Below are positions 13,166-24,296 of a stretch of DNA of 64,000 bases, one piece after another (the first letter of the stretch is position 1; each line of letters opens with the position of its first letter). Both the position numbers and the translations under genes were made by a program. The DNA comes from Psophocarpus tetragonolobus. Its lineage: Eukaryota > Streptophyta > Magnoliopsida > Fabales > Fabaceae. The notes beneath the pieces are model-generated. The model was not told the DNA's origin and searched no databases. It worked only from the letters and a program-made list of their open reading frames with translations. The DNA is taken from the NCBI GenBank assembly GCA_037954015.1, contig CM075692.1, positions 56,581,730-56,645,729 on the forward strand, written 5' to 3'.

Positions 13166-14844
13166 TTCAAATTAATGTTAACAATATAAAATATTTAGTT
13201 TATAAGAAAATATTTGATAAGTTATAGGATAAACTGTAATATTCAATATCGTATAATGATATATGAAAATGATGATTAGATTTTAATTAAAATATACACC
13301 CTTAAAAGGAATATTTACATATAAATTGTTTACATCTTTATGTATTTGACGTAAAAAATATATATTTATATTATAATAAAAATAATATATAAAAATTTCA
13401 TCTTTATTTTAAGAAATTATAATTTAAGTCTTTTTTATTTACCAACTCTAATCTTAAGTTTAAAAACTTTAAATATCCAAACATTCCTTGTGTCATTTTA
13501 AAAATTTTTAAAAATATTACAATAATAAATATGTAAGGTAATAAATTAGTTAACAGAAAGAAATGTTCCAGGATCAGCTAACAAACTAGTATTATTAACA
13601 ATACCAAGGTTTGATTCATAAAAAATATATTATACTAATACACTCTTAAGTGGTGTATTGACTAACACTCTCTTAGTCATTTATTTTATATAATAATATA
13701 TAGCATTAAATTTCTACATATAACTTTAATAATAATAAAATTTAATAAATAAATGTATTATTAAATTTTAACAGTTAAAATATAACTAATTAGTAACACA
13801 GTGCTATGAAATGATTTGATTCATATTGATATATGTTATTCTTAATTATATTAATAAATTAAGAAAATAATAATAACTTTTTAAAATAGAATTGTAACTT
13901 TTTAGTATAATTATGAAAAGCTCATGAGCTTAATTAATTGTTTAGAGCATACTATAAATAAAACAACTCATAATTAATCTTAATCATTAGATTTAAATAA
14001 GAAAATGAATAGAAATAATAAAGAGTAAGTATCTTATACTTACTACATCTTTTTCCATTCTAAGAATATAATTAATATTTTCTATCCACATAGTTTTATA
14101 TATTAAAAAGAAAAATTTCCTTATCCTCCATTAGTAAATAATTTATGTTTTTTACCAAAATATTAATTCAAAAAATATATTTTTAGCTAGAAGAAAAAGT
14201 TATTTTTTGTTTTTCTACTAATTTATGATAGAAAGAATGTTAAGAATTAATAATTTTACATTTTAAAATTATAAACTAAATATTATATTTTAAGTATCTA
14301 ATTTTTAAGTTATTTAGGACTTTGATAAAAAATAAAAGTTAAAAAAGTCATAAAATCTTATTTTAAAGGTAATAGTCTGACTATTTCTACAAAATTATAA
14401 AAATGAAATTGGAAAAGTGCATGTTTATCAATGGTTTATTAAAAAATTGTAATACATGAAATGAGATGTGTGATGTGTGTTAGAAGATATAATAAACTAA
14501 ACTAAACATTTTCTATGTCACAGGGATGTGACATAATTCATATTACTTGGGAGAAATATGTTTTTTTTTTCCACTTTTCTTTAAAAAATATCATTATTTC
14601 CAATATGCAACATGTATTTTTCTTTAAAAAGAATTCAATGTTTTTTATGAATATAACATAATAATTTTAGAATAAACATTTGTCATGCTAATTTTTTTGT
14701 TGTTAAATTATAATACAACTTTAATAAAAATAAATAAATTGAATATTTAGAAAAAATATATTTAATTATAATCTCACACTTATTTCTTATTATTAAAAAA
14801 TATGTATAAAGTTATGTGTTAAAATTATTTAAAGTATAAAGTTA
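13166..14844. repeat. P module, full copy
   Basis: AT-rich sequence shared with 44975-46620 along its whole length, with 24297-25690 (rearranged) and with the first part at 56335-56692. It begins at aattaatgttaacaatataa, directly after the last satellite base pairs, and ends at the solo monomer. Shared landmarks include gtatcttatacttacta and catgtttatcaatggtttat. No coding frame or RNA gene is recognised. It may be old noncoding DNA or a decayed transposon. Confidence 0.88.
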
Positions 14845-15420
14845 CGTGAGTTGTTTGTGACCTTTCTTTCCTTCCTCTTCCCTTTCGCTAATTATTTATT
14901 TGACTCAGTTATGTGCGTTTCAGAGGCAAAAGGGTCAATCCAAGTTTTGATTTTGAAATGAACCATAAGAAGAAAGAGGGTCCATTTGGTATGGATAATT
15001 GGGGGATTTAGTGCTTTGGTTGGGACTGAGAGAGACATTCAGCTACCTTTCTAGAACAGAGAAAGAAAGAAACCATAGTGACAAGAAACAAACCATAAAA
15101 TATAAAACCTTATAGAATTAGAATCTGTCTTTTCTATCATTTATGTTACTAAATATTAATTATTATTGACTTTAAAGATACAACCATACCAACTAAACCA
15201 TACAATTTATATAATTTTTAAAGTTATTATTATCAAATTCAACAAATTGTTTTTAACATAAATCATAGATGTGATTGAATGATGTAGATACGTTTTGATC
15301 AATGTTAATTTGAGCCTATTAGTTTGATTCAGATAACAAGTATACATTTGATTAATGTATAGGTTAGATTTTCAAAATATAATTTAAAGCATGTGAATTT
15401 TTTGTGGCCACTTTTTCCTT
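14845..15420 (+). repeat. Solo, diverged satellite monomer
   Basis: One copy of the satellite unit stands alone between P and R. It keeps all landmarks (ccttcctcttccctttcgct, tgggactgagagagacattc, accaactaaaccatacaatt). It differs from array monomers by an extra stretch, gagggtccatttggtatgga, after the ttttgattttgaaatg word. It also has acagagaaagaaagaaac where arrays have acatataaagaaagaat. The nearly identical copy at 46620-47205 sits in the same P-R slot. This is the best candidate for the sequence from which the arrays grew. Confidence 0.88.
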
Positions 15421-16412
15421 CCTTTTCTCTTTTCTTTCATATCTTTAATTTTGAAAATCAAAGGAGAGTTGGTATTAGAGACTTATACTTCACCATTTAT
15501 TTTTTTAAAATCTAACATTGCGTTTTAACGAGACATTTTAAGATTTTAAAAAATTTGAAATGCTATCAATTTGAATTACTTTCATTTTGTAAATGTTTTG
15601 TTTGGATAAATCATTTGAAATTTCTTAAATTTTGAAATTTTATTTGGATAAGGTAATTCAACTTCCATATTAGCCAAATCAATTCAATTTTTTTAATCTA
15701 AGTTTTTTAGTTTAGATATGAAAAATTAATTTCTTGAATTTCAAATTTTCTAAAACTTTTATAAATTACTTAATACATATATAAATTATGATAAAGGAGA
15801 GAATGAAAAATAAAATATACAAAAAATAATTTATTAATTAATGAAAAATAAAGTAAAAAAAATCAACTAATATCTAAAAATAAGAAGACTTAAAAAAACT
15901 AAACCAAAATAACTTTTCATACAAAACTAGTAATTACCTAAAAAACTATTAACTTTTTAAGTATAGAATAAAATTGAAACCATTTCGGTTACTTTTTCAT
16001 CTTTTAGCTAAAATTGAATGCAAGTGAAACACAGTTTATACTTACATAGCCATTACTAGTGCCTCTTTTTGTAACAGTCATAGCAAAAGAACATAGAATT
16101 ATTCACCTTTTTTACCATGAAGCTCATAACGGGAAAATCTATCATGAAATAATGAAAATCATAAAGCATAGTATTTGATATTATTTCTATTCTTTTTCTC
16201 ATCTTTTGTACAGGTATAACAACTAATTTCCATTCATTTGACATAAAAATAGAATGATAAAAAATTTTGGAGGAAAATTACTCAATAGTCCTATTCTATT
16301 TACATGTTGTAACAAGCTAAACAGATCTCCACAAATACCTTTACAACTTGGAAATCAAGTGATCCAATTCAACTGCCAAGAAACAAGAATTCACATTAAT
16401 TAGATAATTTAG
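15420..16412. repeat. R module, copy 1
   Basis: Sequence shared with 47205-48205 over its whole length and with 34310-35195 in part. Landmarks are ggagagttggtattagagac, ccatttcggttactttttc (missing from the 34310 copy) and ctatcatgaaataatgaaaa. It always follows a satellite monomer. A 62-codon frame on the minus strand (16056-16244) is not conserved as a frame among copies, so I do not call it a gene. In one block R lies upstream of the SERINC pseudogene, so it could be old 5' flank of that gene. That is inference. Confidence 0.82.
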
Positions 16413-17752
16413 AACCATCAGCAATAAAGGTTTTTACCTCACCAGAAAGCCAACCGCTTCATTCTTCGTCAGCAGTGACTTTCAGGATATCAAGCCACCA
16501 TTGGGAGCCTACACTTCTGCGCCTAGCATCAAGGTTCCTCCTAATATCAACCTCATACCTTGCCTCCAGTACCTTGATCCAAATAGCATCACCACCTTGT
16601 AGAATTCTTCATCGCCATTTTCCCAACATAACTTTATTAAAAGCTAACATATCTCTTAGTCCTAGCCCACCGTTGTATTTGTCTTTACACACCTGCTCCC
16701 ATTTGATCCATGTTATTTTTTAGCCTTCTTCTGAACCTCCAAAAAGGAAATTCCTTTGCACAGATTCTATGGCTTTAGACACCTTCTTAGGAGCCTTGAA
16801 AAAGATAGAAAATAAAGAGGTAAAACAGAGAGGGTGGATTTGATCAGGGAAATCCTCTTCCCTATTGACACAGTCTTTTGTCTCTAAGGGGTTAAGTTTT
16901 CTCTCATTTTATCCAAGATAGGCTTCCACACACGCTCACATCTCACATTTGCCCCCACAGGAATCCCAAGGTAGGAGAAATGCGTTTGCAGAACTCCGCA
17001 AGTAAGGATCGATGCAAAGGAACCCACCTTCGACAATGTCTCCCCAATTACCCCTAAGCTATTCTTATGGAAATGAATCCTCAGGCTTGAGGCCAACTCA
17101 TAGCATCTCAAAGCACTTTTTAAGCAAATACATTTTAAAGTTCAAGCAAAATCAGGAAAATTTTATCATTTGCAAACTGGAAGTGATGCTTGTTAAGGTT
17201 AATACCTGAAATTAGATTTATTGAGCCTTTCAAATCAACCCTCCTAGCCCTTCAGATCACCCTGACGTAATCCTCTCTACATACAGAACTCCTTCGCCAT
17301 ACTCCTATTAACCAATATTGAGACTGATGATGAAGACAAACAACCACAACCATGTAAAACAGGAACAGCCAACTAAGACAGTCATACACCTGCTCGAAGT
17401 CAGCCTTAAAAACCAATAAGGGCTTCTTATGATGTTTCGTATCCTGGATCACTTCATTAACTACAACCACACTATTAAGCATTTGCCTCCATTTAATGAA
17501 AGTTATCTGCATTTCCTCAATTATGCTTGGAAGTACCTTTTATAGTTTCTTTGCTAGCACTTTTGCAATAATTTTATAGAGCACCCGAATTAGTGATATC
17601 GACCTATAATCTACCAATCCACTTGGGCACTGCTTCTTGGGAATCAAGGAAATCAATGAGGCATTGACCCCCCTTGGAAGCTTTCTAATGAAAATTTGTC
17701 ATTACTTTTCTTATATCCTCATTTAACACATCCCAGAAATGCTTCACTAAAT
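16412..17752 (-). pseudogene. LINE (L1-type) reverse transcriptase remnant, copy 1
   Basis: Minus-strand remnant of a plant non-LTR retrotransposon ORF2. From about 17750 downward it reads, with breaks: FWDVLNEDIRK; IPKKQCPSGLVDYRSISLI (17640-17580); FIKWRQMLNSVVVVNEV and FKADFEQVYD, the motif A region (17512-17390); QFANDKIFL, the motif C region (about 17170); LRIHFHKNSLGV and FSYLGIPVGANVRCERVW (17111-16900); and LGLRDMLAFNKVMLGKWRWR with DIRRNLDARRR (16700-16480). The second catalytic triad position is changed from FADD to FAND. Several stops and frameshifts separate the pieces and the 5' half of the element is absent. About 48 bp present in copy 2 (49060-49095) is missing here near 17353. 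It cannot make an active enzyme. The sense-strand frame at 16475-16723 is only the complement of this remnant. Confidence 0.9.
17547..17554. other. Empty target site matching the hAT insertion in the paralogous LINE
   Basis: The bases ttctttgc here line up with the 8-bp duplication ctccttgc / ctctttgc that flanks the 547-bp element at 49295-49841. The flanks on both sides (ttatgcttggaagtacctt on the left, cacttttgcaataatttta on the right) continue without interruption. This copy was never occupied. Confidence 0.85.
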
Positions 17753-17754
17753 TT

Positions 17755-18430
17755 TAATTAATATATATTAATTATAAATTGGATTTTAACTTAATTATTG
17801 ATGAAAGCTTCAATTTTATAATATCTGTTGATCATGAGATTTCCTTTTGTAACATCTATATTTAATAAAAAAATAAACTTCCCACATTAATTATATTTTA
17901 TATTCATTTTTATAATTAAGAAAAAGTAATTTTATTTTTTTATATTAAGTAATTAATTTTATTAAATATTAAATTTGTAATTAAATATTAATTTTGATAA
18001 TTTAATATTAAGTAATAACATTAAATTTGACTATTAAGTATGCCCATATTTTAAATTATTTAAAATATATTTAAAAAATTATCCTATCATAAAATAGACT
18101 TGAAGAAATGTTGCTCTTAGGTGAAAACTTCAATTTCATAATAGTAAAATGCACTTATCACTCATGAGGTTTTGTATATAGTTTTGCATTTTACATAGAT
18201 TTTGAATATAACTTGGGGCAATAATACAGACTAATTTATTTTAAAGTCGTGAAAATTGATGTTGGAATGTTTGTAATAAAATTTCTTATTAAAAATTTTC
18301 ATATGTTTTAAGTTAGGTTAAAAAAATCGGATCGGACCGAACGGTTCGACCAAAAAATTAGTGAACCAGTCTAGTATCTAGTTTGGTTAATGTTGAAAAT
18401 TTAATCGACCAAGTAAAGAACCAATTTTAA
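17755..18430. repeat. C repeat (CCGGTT-motif dispersed element), truncated copy 1
   Basis: Begins aaattttaattaatatatat and runs to a segment rich in short motifs such as ggatcggaccgaacggttcg, gtgaaccagtctagtatcta and aaccaattttaaaattgg. Related copies lie at 21395-22195, 41985-43030 and 50043-51112. It looks like a decayed non-autonomous transposable element, but I cannot place it in a superfamily. This copy breaks off at about 18430 inside what is a SERINC intron in the longer pseudogene, so it marks a deletion or recombination point. Confidence 0.75.
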
Positions 18431-19559
18431 AATTGGAAAAATCAAGTGCTACAAAATGTTGGCATATTTTTATTTGGATGAAGATAGAATGGAATTGTCT
18501 TCTTATATGCAATGAAATTCACTCAACAGTAGCTAATGCCATGCTAACTTGGTTCAATGTCTACTTCAAATCATATATTTTATTTTGAAATTTCTTTTAT
18601 AGATGGTGGACTTATGTAGATCTTTATCATGGAATTTCAGTGAACCTGCCACCATAAGATATGAGACAAAGAATCAAGAAAAAGGAAACAATGGCTGGAT
18701 AACTATACTAGTAAGTTTTTCACCTAGTTATATTGAAAATCTTCTGTTTAGTTCCTCTACACTTCTCTGTTGAGTTCAAAATTCTTCCTCCAGTCTTCTT
18801 TAGGTGATTATTGAGGTTTAAATTAAATAGTAGATTTTCTATTATTGTTGGTCGAAGGTTTCAAATAATATTTAGGTTGTTGTTTATCTTAAATCTATGA
18901 TGTGAAGTAACCATAATTAAGTTTTTTTTCTTGCATGTGAAATAGCTTGGGATGAACATTTTGTTAAAATTCTTAATAATTAAGGATAAACGAAAATGAC
19001 TTTCATAGGATCCAATAAAGTGATGAGATATGATATCTAGCCTAATTGATCTGTCATTCATTTTTAGCACCACAATATTTCAATTGTGATGCTAAATTGT
19101 TGTTAATGCAGTGTTCTGTAAAAGGAAGAACCATCTACAAGGATAAAGTGTTTAGTAGCATTCAACAACTCAAGTACATATATACGTATATGCATAGAGG
19201 TTTTAAGTTTTAACTGATCATGTTTACCATGTGCCATATACTGTACCATATGCTGTCTAGTTTTCTTACAAGTTTTATTACGAAGGCTACTATTAGATTT
19301 TTTTGTAGGCCTCTGCATTCTTTTTGTTGACTCTTCAAGATATTTTTTTTGTGAGTATGTGTCTGAATAGTATTAAAATCCATAATTTGATATTGTGGAT
19401 ATTTCTTCACATGAATGCTTTAGTCGTCCTGTTATATTGTGTTATATACAATTTTCTAATTTCTTGATAGGGCTTCCTTATTGCCATATTTGCAATTGTG
19501 ATGGCAGCCATCTCCACAGGCATTGATTCAAAATGCGTTTAGGTGAGTCATTCTTTAGT

Positions 19560-19680
19560 GTTCTAAAGCATTCCTAGTTGCTTCAAAACTAGAGATTTCT
19601 AAAGCTTTCCTTGTTGCTTCAAAGCCTTTTCTAGTAAATTCAGAAAGATTCCTTGTTGCTTCAAAATACCATTCTCCATC
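19560..19680 (+). repeat. Degenerate short tandem repeat in SERINC intron
   Basis: The word ttgcttcaaa recurs three times, each preceded by cctagttg or ccttgttg, with copies of tctaaagc in between. The same arrangement is kept at 40155-40270 in the other SERINC copy, so it predates the duplication. Confidence 0.7.
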
Positions 19681-20220
19681 CTTTCCTAGAAATTAGGAAG
19701 CTCTAAAGCTGCCTTCTTTCTTTGATCTAGCAAGGCACCTCAATCATGCTGCAAGTTGAAGTAAATTTTTCTTTTAGATAACCAAAAATTTGGATAATTC
19801 TCCTTTCATCAACATGATCAAACAAGAAATATTTAATTTTAATCTAGGCCATATTGTGACAGATAGAAAGCAATGTTAATATATGTCATATTCAAGTGAT
19901 TTTTTTTGTCCTTTTTAGTTTACAAAAAATAAACCTGAACATGAAGATGATATTCCTTACATTTATGGATTTTTTCACATGGTATTCTCTTTGGGGGCAA
20001 TGTACTTTGCAATGTTGTTCATCAGTTGGGATCTGAATAACTTAGCCAGAAAGTAAGGAACTTAATTAAATACATCATATGGTTAACTAGTGCTTTATAT
20101 GTGATTATTTTTTACATTTTGTGTCCTACACCTTCTGTATGAATGATGCACTCTTCAAACCACCAGGTGGAGCATTGATGTTGGCTGGATAAGTACATGG
20201 GTGAAAGTTATCAATGAGTG

Positions 20221-20374
20221 GTTTGCAGCAACAGTTTACAGTAAGTGAATGTATTACTTAATAGAAACAGTTATTTCCTATATTTCATTAGCTAGCGATT
20301 TGCAGCAACAATTTACAGTAAGTGAATGTATTATTTAATAGAAACATTTATTTCCTACATTTCATTAGCTAGCT
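20221..20374 (+). repeat. 77-bp tandem duplication spanning exon end and splice donor
   Basis: The segment tttgcagcaacagtttacag through tttcattagctagc occurs twice with a 77-bp offset. The equivalent region of copy 2 (40847-40925) has it once. The duplication repeats the last codons of the fourth surviving exon together with its gtaagtga donor, so two donor sites now lie in tandem. Confidence 0.9.
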
Positions 20375-20812
20375 TCAACTTCAACCATAATCTTGTTCAT
20401 ATTAATAAGACAAATGTTATTGTTGAAATTCTAACAAAAAACACTTTTTTCAACACTTTATCTACTACTATGGGTTAAAGTTTATTGAAAAATATAAAGT
20501 TTGATGGTCACATCTCATTTAATACTTCTCTATCTTGATTTTATAGTTTAAATAAATTTGAATGATGTGTAACACTACTCATGTTAATATGCTTAACATA
20601 TAAACATCAACACATGGTGATGGTCATAATAATAATCACTAGTGGATTGTAAAAGTGAAGTATAACCAATTGATACTTTAATGATGCACCTTCTTCTCAA
20701 ATTCATATCTTAATTGCTTTTACCTTGTTTAATTTAAATAGTATGGATGATGATTTCATCATTTGTAAGACAGAACAAAGTCATGGATAATGATGGAACT
20801 ATAGACAATTGA

Positions 20813-21394
20813 CTTAGTTATGGCATGATAAGGGAAAATCATCAACATTATCACAAAAGAAAACTTCATCCTTTTAAATGTTTTCTATTCTTTAATAGCA
20901 TTTTATTCTTCAACCCACTTAATGTTTAATGGTTGAAAGGAAAAAGTCAAGAATGAAATTTAATTTGGGGTTGACTAAAATATAATTTTAAAGATAGTAG
21001 CATTAGTTCTCACAGCTCACTTTGTACTTATAACCACCATATTTATATCTATATCATGCTTAGTAAGGTATAATCTGATGTAATACGAGCTATGATTGGT
21101 TTAGCTATAGTGGACCACAAATTAAATGGTTGGGTTGGTTTGAATTTTTAAAGTGTTTGCTAGTATCATTTTCTTAGATTTAAATCAAGAATAAAATTCC
21201 TCTTGGGTACAAGGTTTTGTATCAATTAGTTTGGATAACTTATAGATATTGGATTAGCATGACTGAGTCTATTAAGAGACAATGAATAGACAAGTGAATT
21301 TTCCAAAACTTATTTGGTCTATAGAGATAACATTGTCAACACGTGGTAGTTGTTTGTCCCTTAATCGTCCTTGATAAAGTGATTTAGGATCTAA
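20813..21394. other. SERINC 3' flank, conserved between copies, no gene seen
   Basis: Matches 41397-41984 closely, for example ggggttgactaaaatataat and ctaagagacaa-type words near its end. It probably holds the old 3' untranslated region and downstream flank of the SERINC gene. No independent frame is supported. Confidence 0.75.
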
Positions 21395-22195
21395 ATTTTA
21401 ATTAATATGTATATATATATATATATATATTAATTATAAATTGGACTTTAACTTAAACATTGATCAAAGCTCAATTTTATAATGTTATTTTCTTTTGTAG
21501 CATCTAATTAAAAAATAAATTTTCGACATTAATTATATTTTATATTCACTTTTATATAGATTAATATAACTTGGTGCCATAATGCATGATTAATTTCTTT
21601 TAAAGTCATGAATAATTGATGTTAGAATGTTTGTAATAAGATTTCTTATTAATTTTTTTTTGTTTTAAGTTAGGTTAAAAAAATCAAATCGGACCGACTG
21701 CTTTGACCGAAAAACTGGTGAACTAGTCTGGTATCTAATTTGACAGAGAAACTGATGAACCAGTCTGGTATCTGGTTTGGTTAATACTGAAAACCGACAA
21801 AGCAAAAAACCGGTTTTAAAATCGAAAACCTGATGAAAATCGGGGGTTCAACTGTTTCATTTTTTTATAAATTTTTCAAATTTTTCTAAATACACCCTTG
21901 TTTTCTCAAGTCCATCCCTTTTTAATTGAAAATTTGATAAAAAAAGAGGTGAACTTAGTGATATGAATATGTATTTAGTAAAAATAGTTTTTTCTTTAAT
22001 AATTACCTCCTAATAAATTTTTCATTTTATAATCTTAATTGTTATAATATATTAATAATAAAAAACATTATTTCATTAGGACCGGTTCAGCACTAGTTCA
22101 GCAATGGTTGAACTAATAAACCGTGAACCAATTACTTTTACCGGTTAAAACATGGGTCCAATTTTAAAATCAGAAGTTTTATATGTGTAGGGCCT
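21395..22195. repeat. C repeat, copy 2, with a short (AT)n run
   Basis: Full-looking copy that begins aaattttaattaatatgtat, passes an (AT)n run at 21404-21430, and carries the motif-rich core (atcggaccgactgctttgac, gaaccagtctggtatctggt, caaaaaaccggttttaaaat). Its right part has ggaccggttcagcactagtt. The partner at 41985-43030 has the same flanks. Confidence 0.8.
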
Positions 22196-24296
22196 ACAAA
22201 TATCATATAAAGTTAGAGTTCAAGATGCACGAAAAGTTTTTTACAAATGGATTCCGATCAAAAGTAGTAGTTTATTTATTTAGATAAAGGCTAAATTATT
22301 TTTGTTTAATAAAGATAATATCAACATTCACTTTCTAAATTTTGTTCTGTATGATATAAGATTGGCAACTGTGGTATTATGAATGTAATTTGGGTTTATA
22401 AGCAATCAAACAAGAACGGGACAAGTATGTCTGAACCAAGACAACTATTATTAACTAAGTTGAAAAAAAAACTAATTACGTTACAAATCAAAAGCTACAT
22501 TCATCTTTATGTTGAATTTTGGATCGATGCTATTTCATTAAAAATAGTAAATTGTGTATAATACAAATCTTAGTTCATGTTTCACTAATACTTTTGTTGT
22601 TTTGTCATTCAAATTTTCAAATGTTTTTCTCACTTCTTGGACATTCAAAATTGACGTAGGCTTTTTGACCTTTATACTATACAATTTCCTTGAATTTTGA
22701 ATAACAACTTTAATTTTCTTTTATTTATTTGTATTAAAACATACCTTGATTTTTTAGGACATGTTCAATATAAAATAAATTAACATTTCACTTAAATGTA
22801 CGATGATTTGAATTTAAAATTTAAAGGATAAAAGATAAAGGAATATACATTCAATAAAATAATATTTAATCTAATTAATTTTAAACTAAGACTATGAATA
22901 TTAAGATATTTTATAAATTATAATGGATTTAGTAAAATGATATTATTTTAAATATTTATTAATTATTTCAAAACTAATGATTTAAAAAATAACTTATCAT
23001 TATATGGCAACAAAATTTCTAGAAAACTTAATACATAAATTTTTATAAATAAATAATATTTATATATGTTATTTTACCCTACAAACAATATTTAGAGGAA
23101 AATTTGCAATAAATTTTTGTACCATTTTCATATTCATAGAAAATTTTACCGTCACTTTTCCACTTCACAAGGAAATTTTTGTGAAATTCTTATAGATTTA
23201 TTTTTTGAACAAAAAGTCTCGAAAAATTTACACAAATTTTTCCTTCTAAAAAATAGCAGGTATTTTCTGCAAATTTTTTCTCATGAAACAACTGCAGTAA
23301 ATGAAAACTTTTCTAGTAGTTTTAATAATATTAAATAAATATTTATTGGTATGAAAAATTAAAATTATATAAATAGAAAATTTTTAATTTTTAAATTTTC
23401 ATTAAAATAATAATATTGTTGAGTTATACATAAATAGCCTGGTGGTGCTCGTGCTTTTCAAAGTAAAAAAGTGGTGCATTACCAATAAAAAAGAAAATAG
23501 AATAGAGAAAAAGAAATAAAAAATAAAACAAAGATAAGTGAAAAATATGTAAAAATACTGATGATTTATGACGACATCCATAATTTATAATATGTGTAAT
23601 AAAATATAATATAGTATTAATAATATTAAATTAACATTTAATAGTTTCATAATATATAATGACAAAATTTTAATATTCAAATAAATTATTTTAAATTTAT
23701 AATGGTTAATTATATGAAATTTAAAACATTGTTTTTATTAAATATGTAAAGACTTTTACATATAAGAATAAACATATATGTATCCTAAAAATAAAAATAA
23801 AACTAAATCAACATATATGTTTTCTTAATCTAATAATTTATAATATTATGCAGGTATGCTTAACTTTACAGATATGATGGTAATATAAAATTTTAAATAA
23901 TAATTGTTAATGAAAAATATAATAATATAATTTATAATAACAATTATCTATGCAAGCATACATATTGATATATGAAATAACATACAATAATATTAAAATT
24001 AAATAATTAACAAAATCAACAATTTATTTTCTTTTTCAATTTCATATTGATTACATGATTATAAAATCATATAAGTGTGAAATCCAATCATAACATTATT
24101 ATGTATTTTATAAAATCAGACTCACATATTTAATAAATATAAATTTAAATTAATTATATGTTATATACTTTTCTATTTTAGATGTTTCTTTTATAGATTA
24201 GATGTTAGTTTTTACTGAGACAAAGATCAAAACTACCACATTTTTTCACACCTCTCATTCCTTAACCAATTAAGATATTATATCTTTTTTATTTGA
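22196..24296. repeat. Q module, copy 1
   Basis: AT-rich block shared with 43031-44974 and 54556-56334. Landmarks are gggcctac(aaa), gataatatcaacattcactt, gaattttggatcgatgcta and aatttctagaaaactta. It always follows C and precedes P. The 60-codon frame at 22379-22561 is not kept in the other copies, so no gene is called. An embedded decayed element is listed separately. Confidence 0.85.
23085..23320. mobile_element. Small decayed element inside Q, copy 1
   Basis: Alternating purine-rich and T-rich words such as gaggaaaatttgcaataaat, cacaaggaaatttttgtgaa and ggtattttctgcaaatttt repeat in both orientations. This resembles the subterminal repeat pattern of small DNA transposons. Homologous stretches are at 43975-44275 and 55380-55670. 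Ends and target duplications are not recognisable. The 73-codon frame at 23117-23338 runs through it and changes between copies. Confidence 0.5.

Larger units (their letters stand above)
18603..20812 (+). pseudogene. SERINC/TMS1-family membrane protein pseudogene, 3' half (copy 1)
   Basis: Last five exons of a plant SERINC-type (serine incorporator, TDE1/TMS1 family) multispanning membrane protein. Exon 18603-18710 carries EPATIRYETKNQ and NGWITIL. Exon 19471-19542 carries GFLIAIFAIVMAAISTGID. Exon 19919-20052 carries HEDDIPYIYGFFHMVFSLG and AMYFAMLFISWDLN. Exon 20167-20240 carries WSIDVGWISTWVKVINEWF. Exon 20742-20812 carries IWMMISSFVRQNKVMDNDG. Splice signals are mostly canonical, and the K codon is correctly split between the third and fourth exons. 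Broken features: TAG at 19540-19542 at the end of the second exon, and a 5-bp loss in the last exon relative to copy 2 giving an early TGA at 20810-20812. All upstream exons are missing, since the C repeat begins in the preceding intron. The family's molecular role is debated (once serine incorporation, now lipid scrambling). This copy should be non-functional. Confidence 0.9.

Noticed and set aside
16475..16723. 82-codon plus-strand frame
   Set aside because: It is the complement of the LINE ORF2 segment reading LGLRDMLAFNKVMLGKWRWR on the minus strand.
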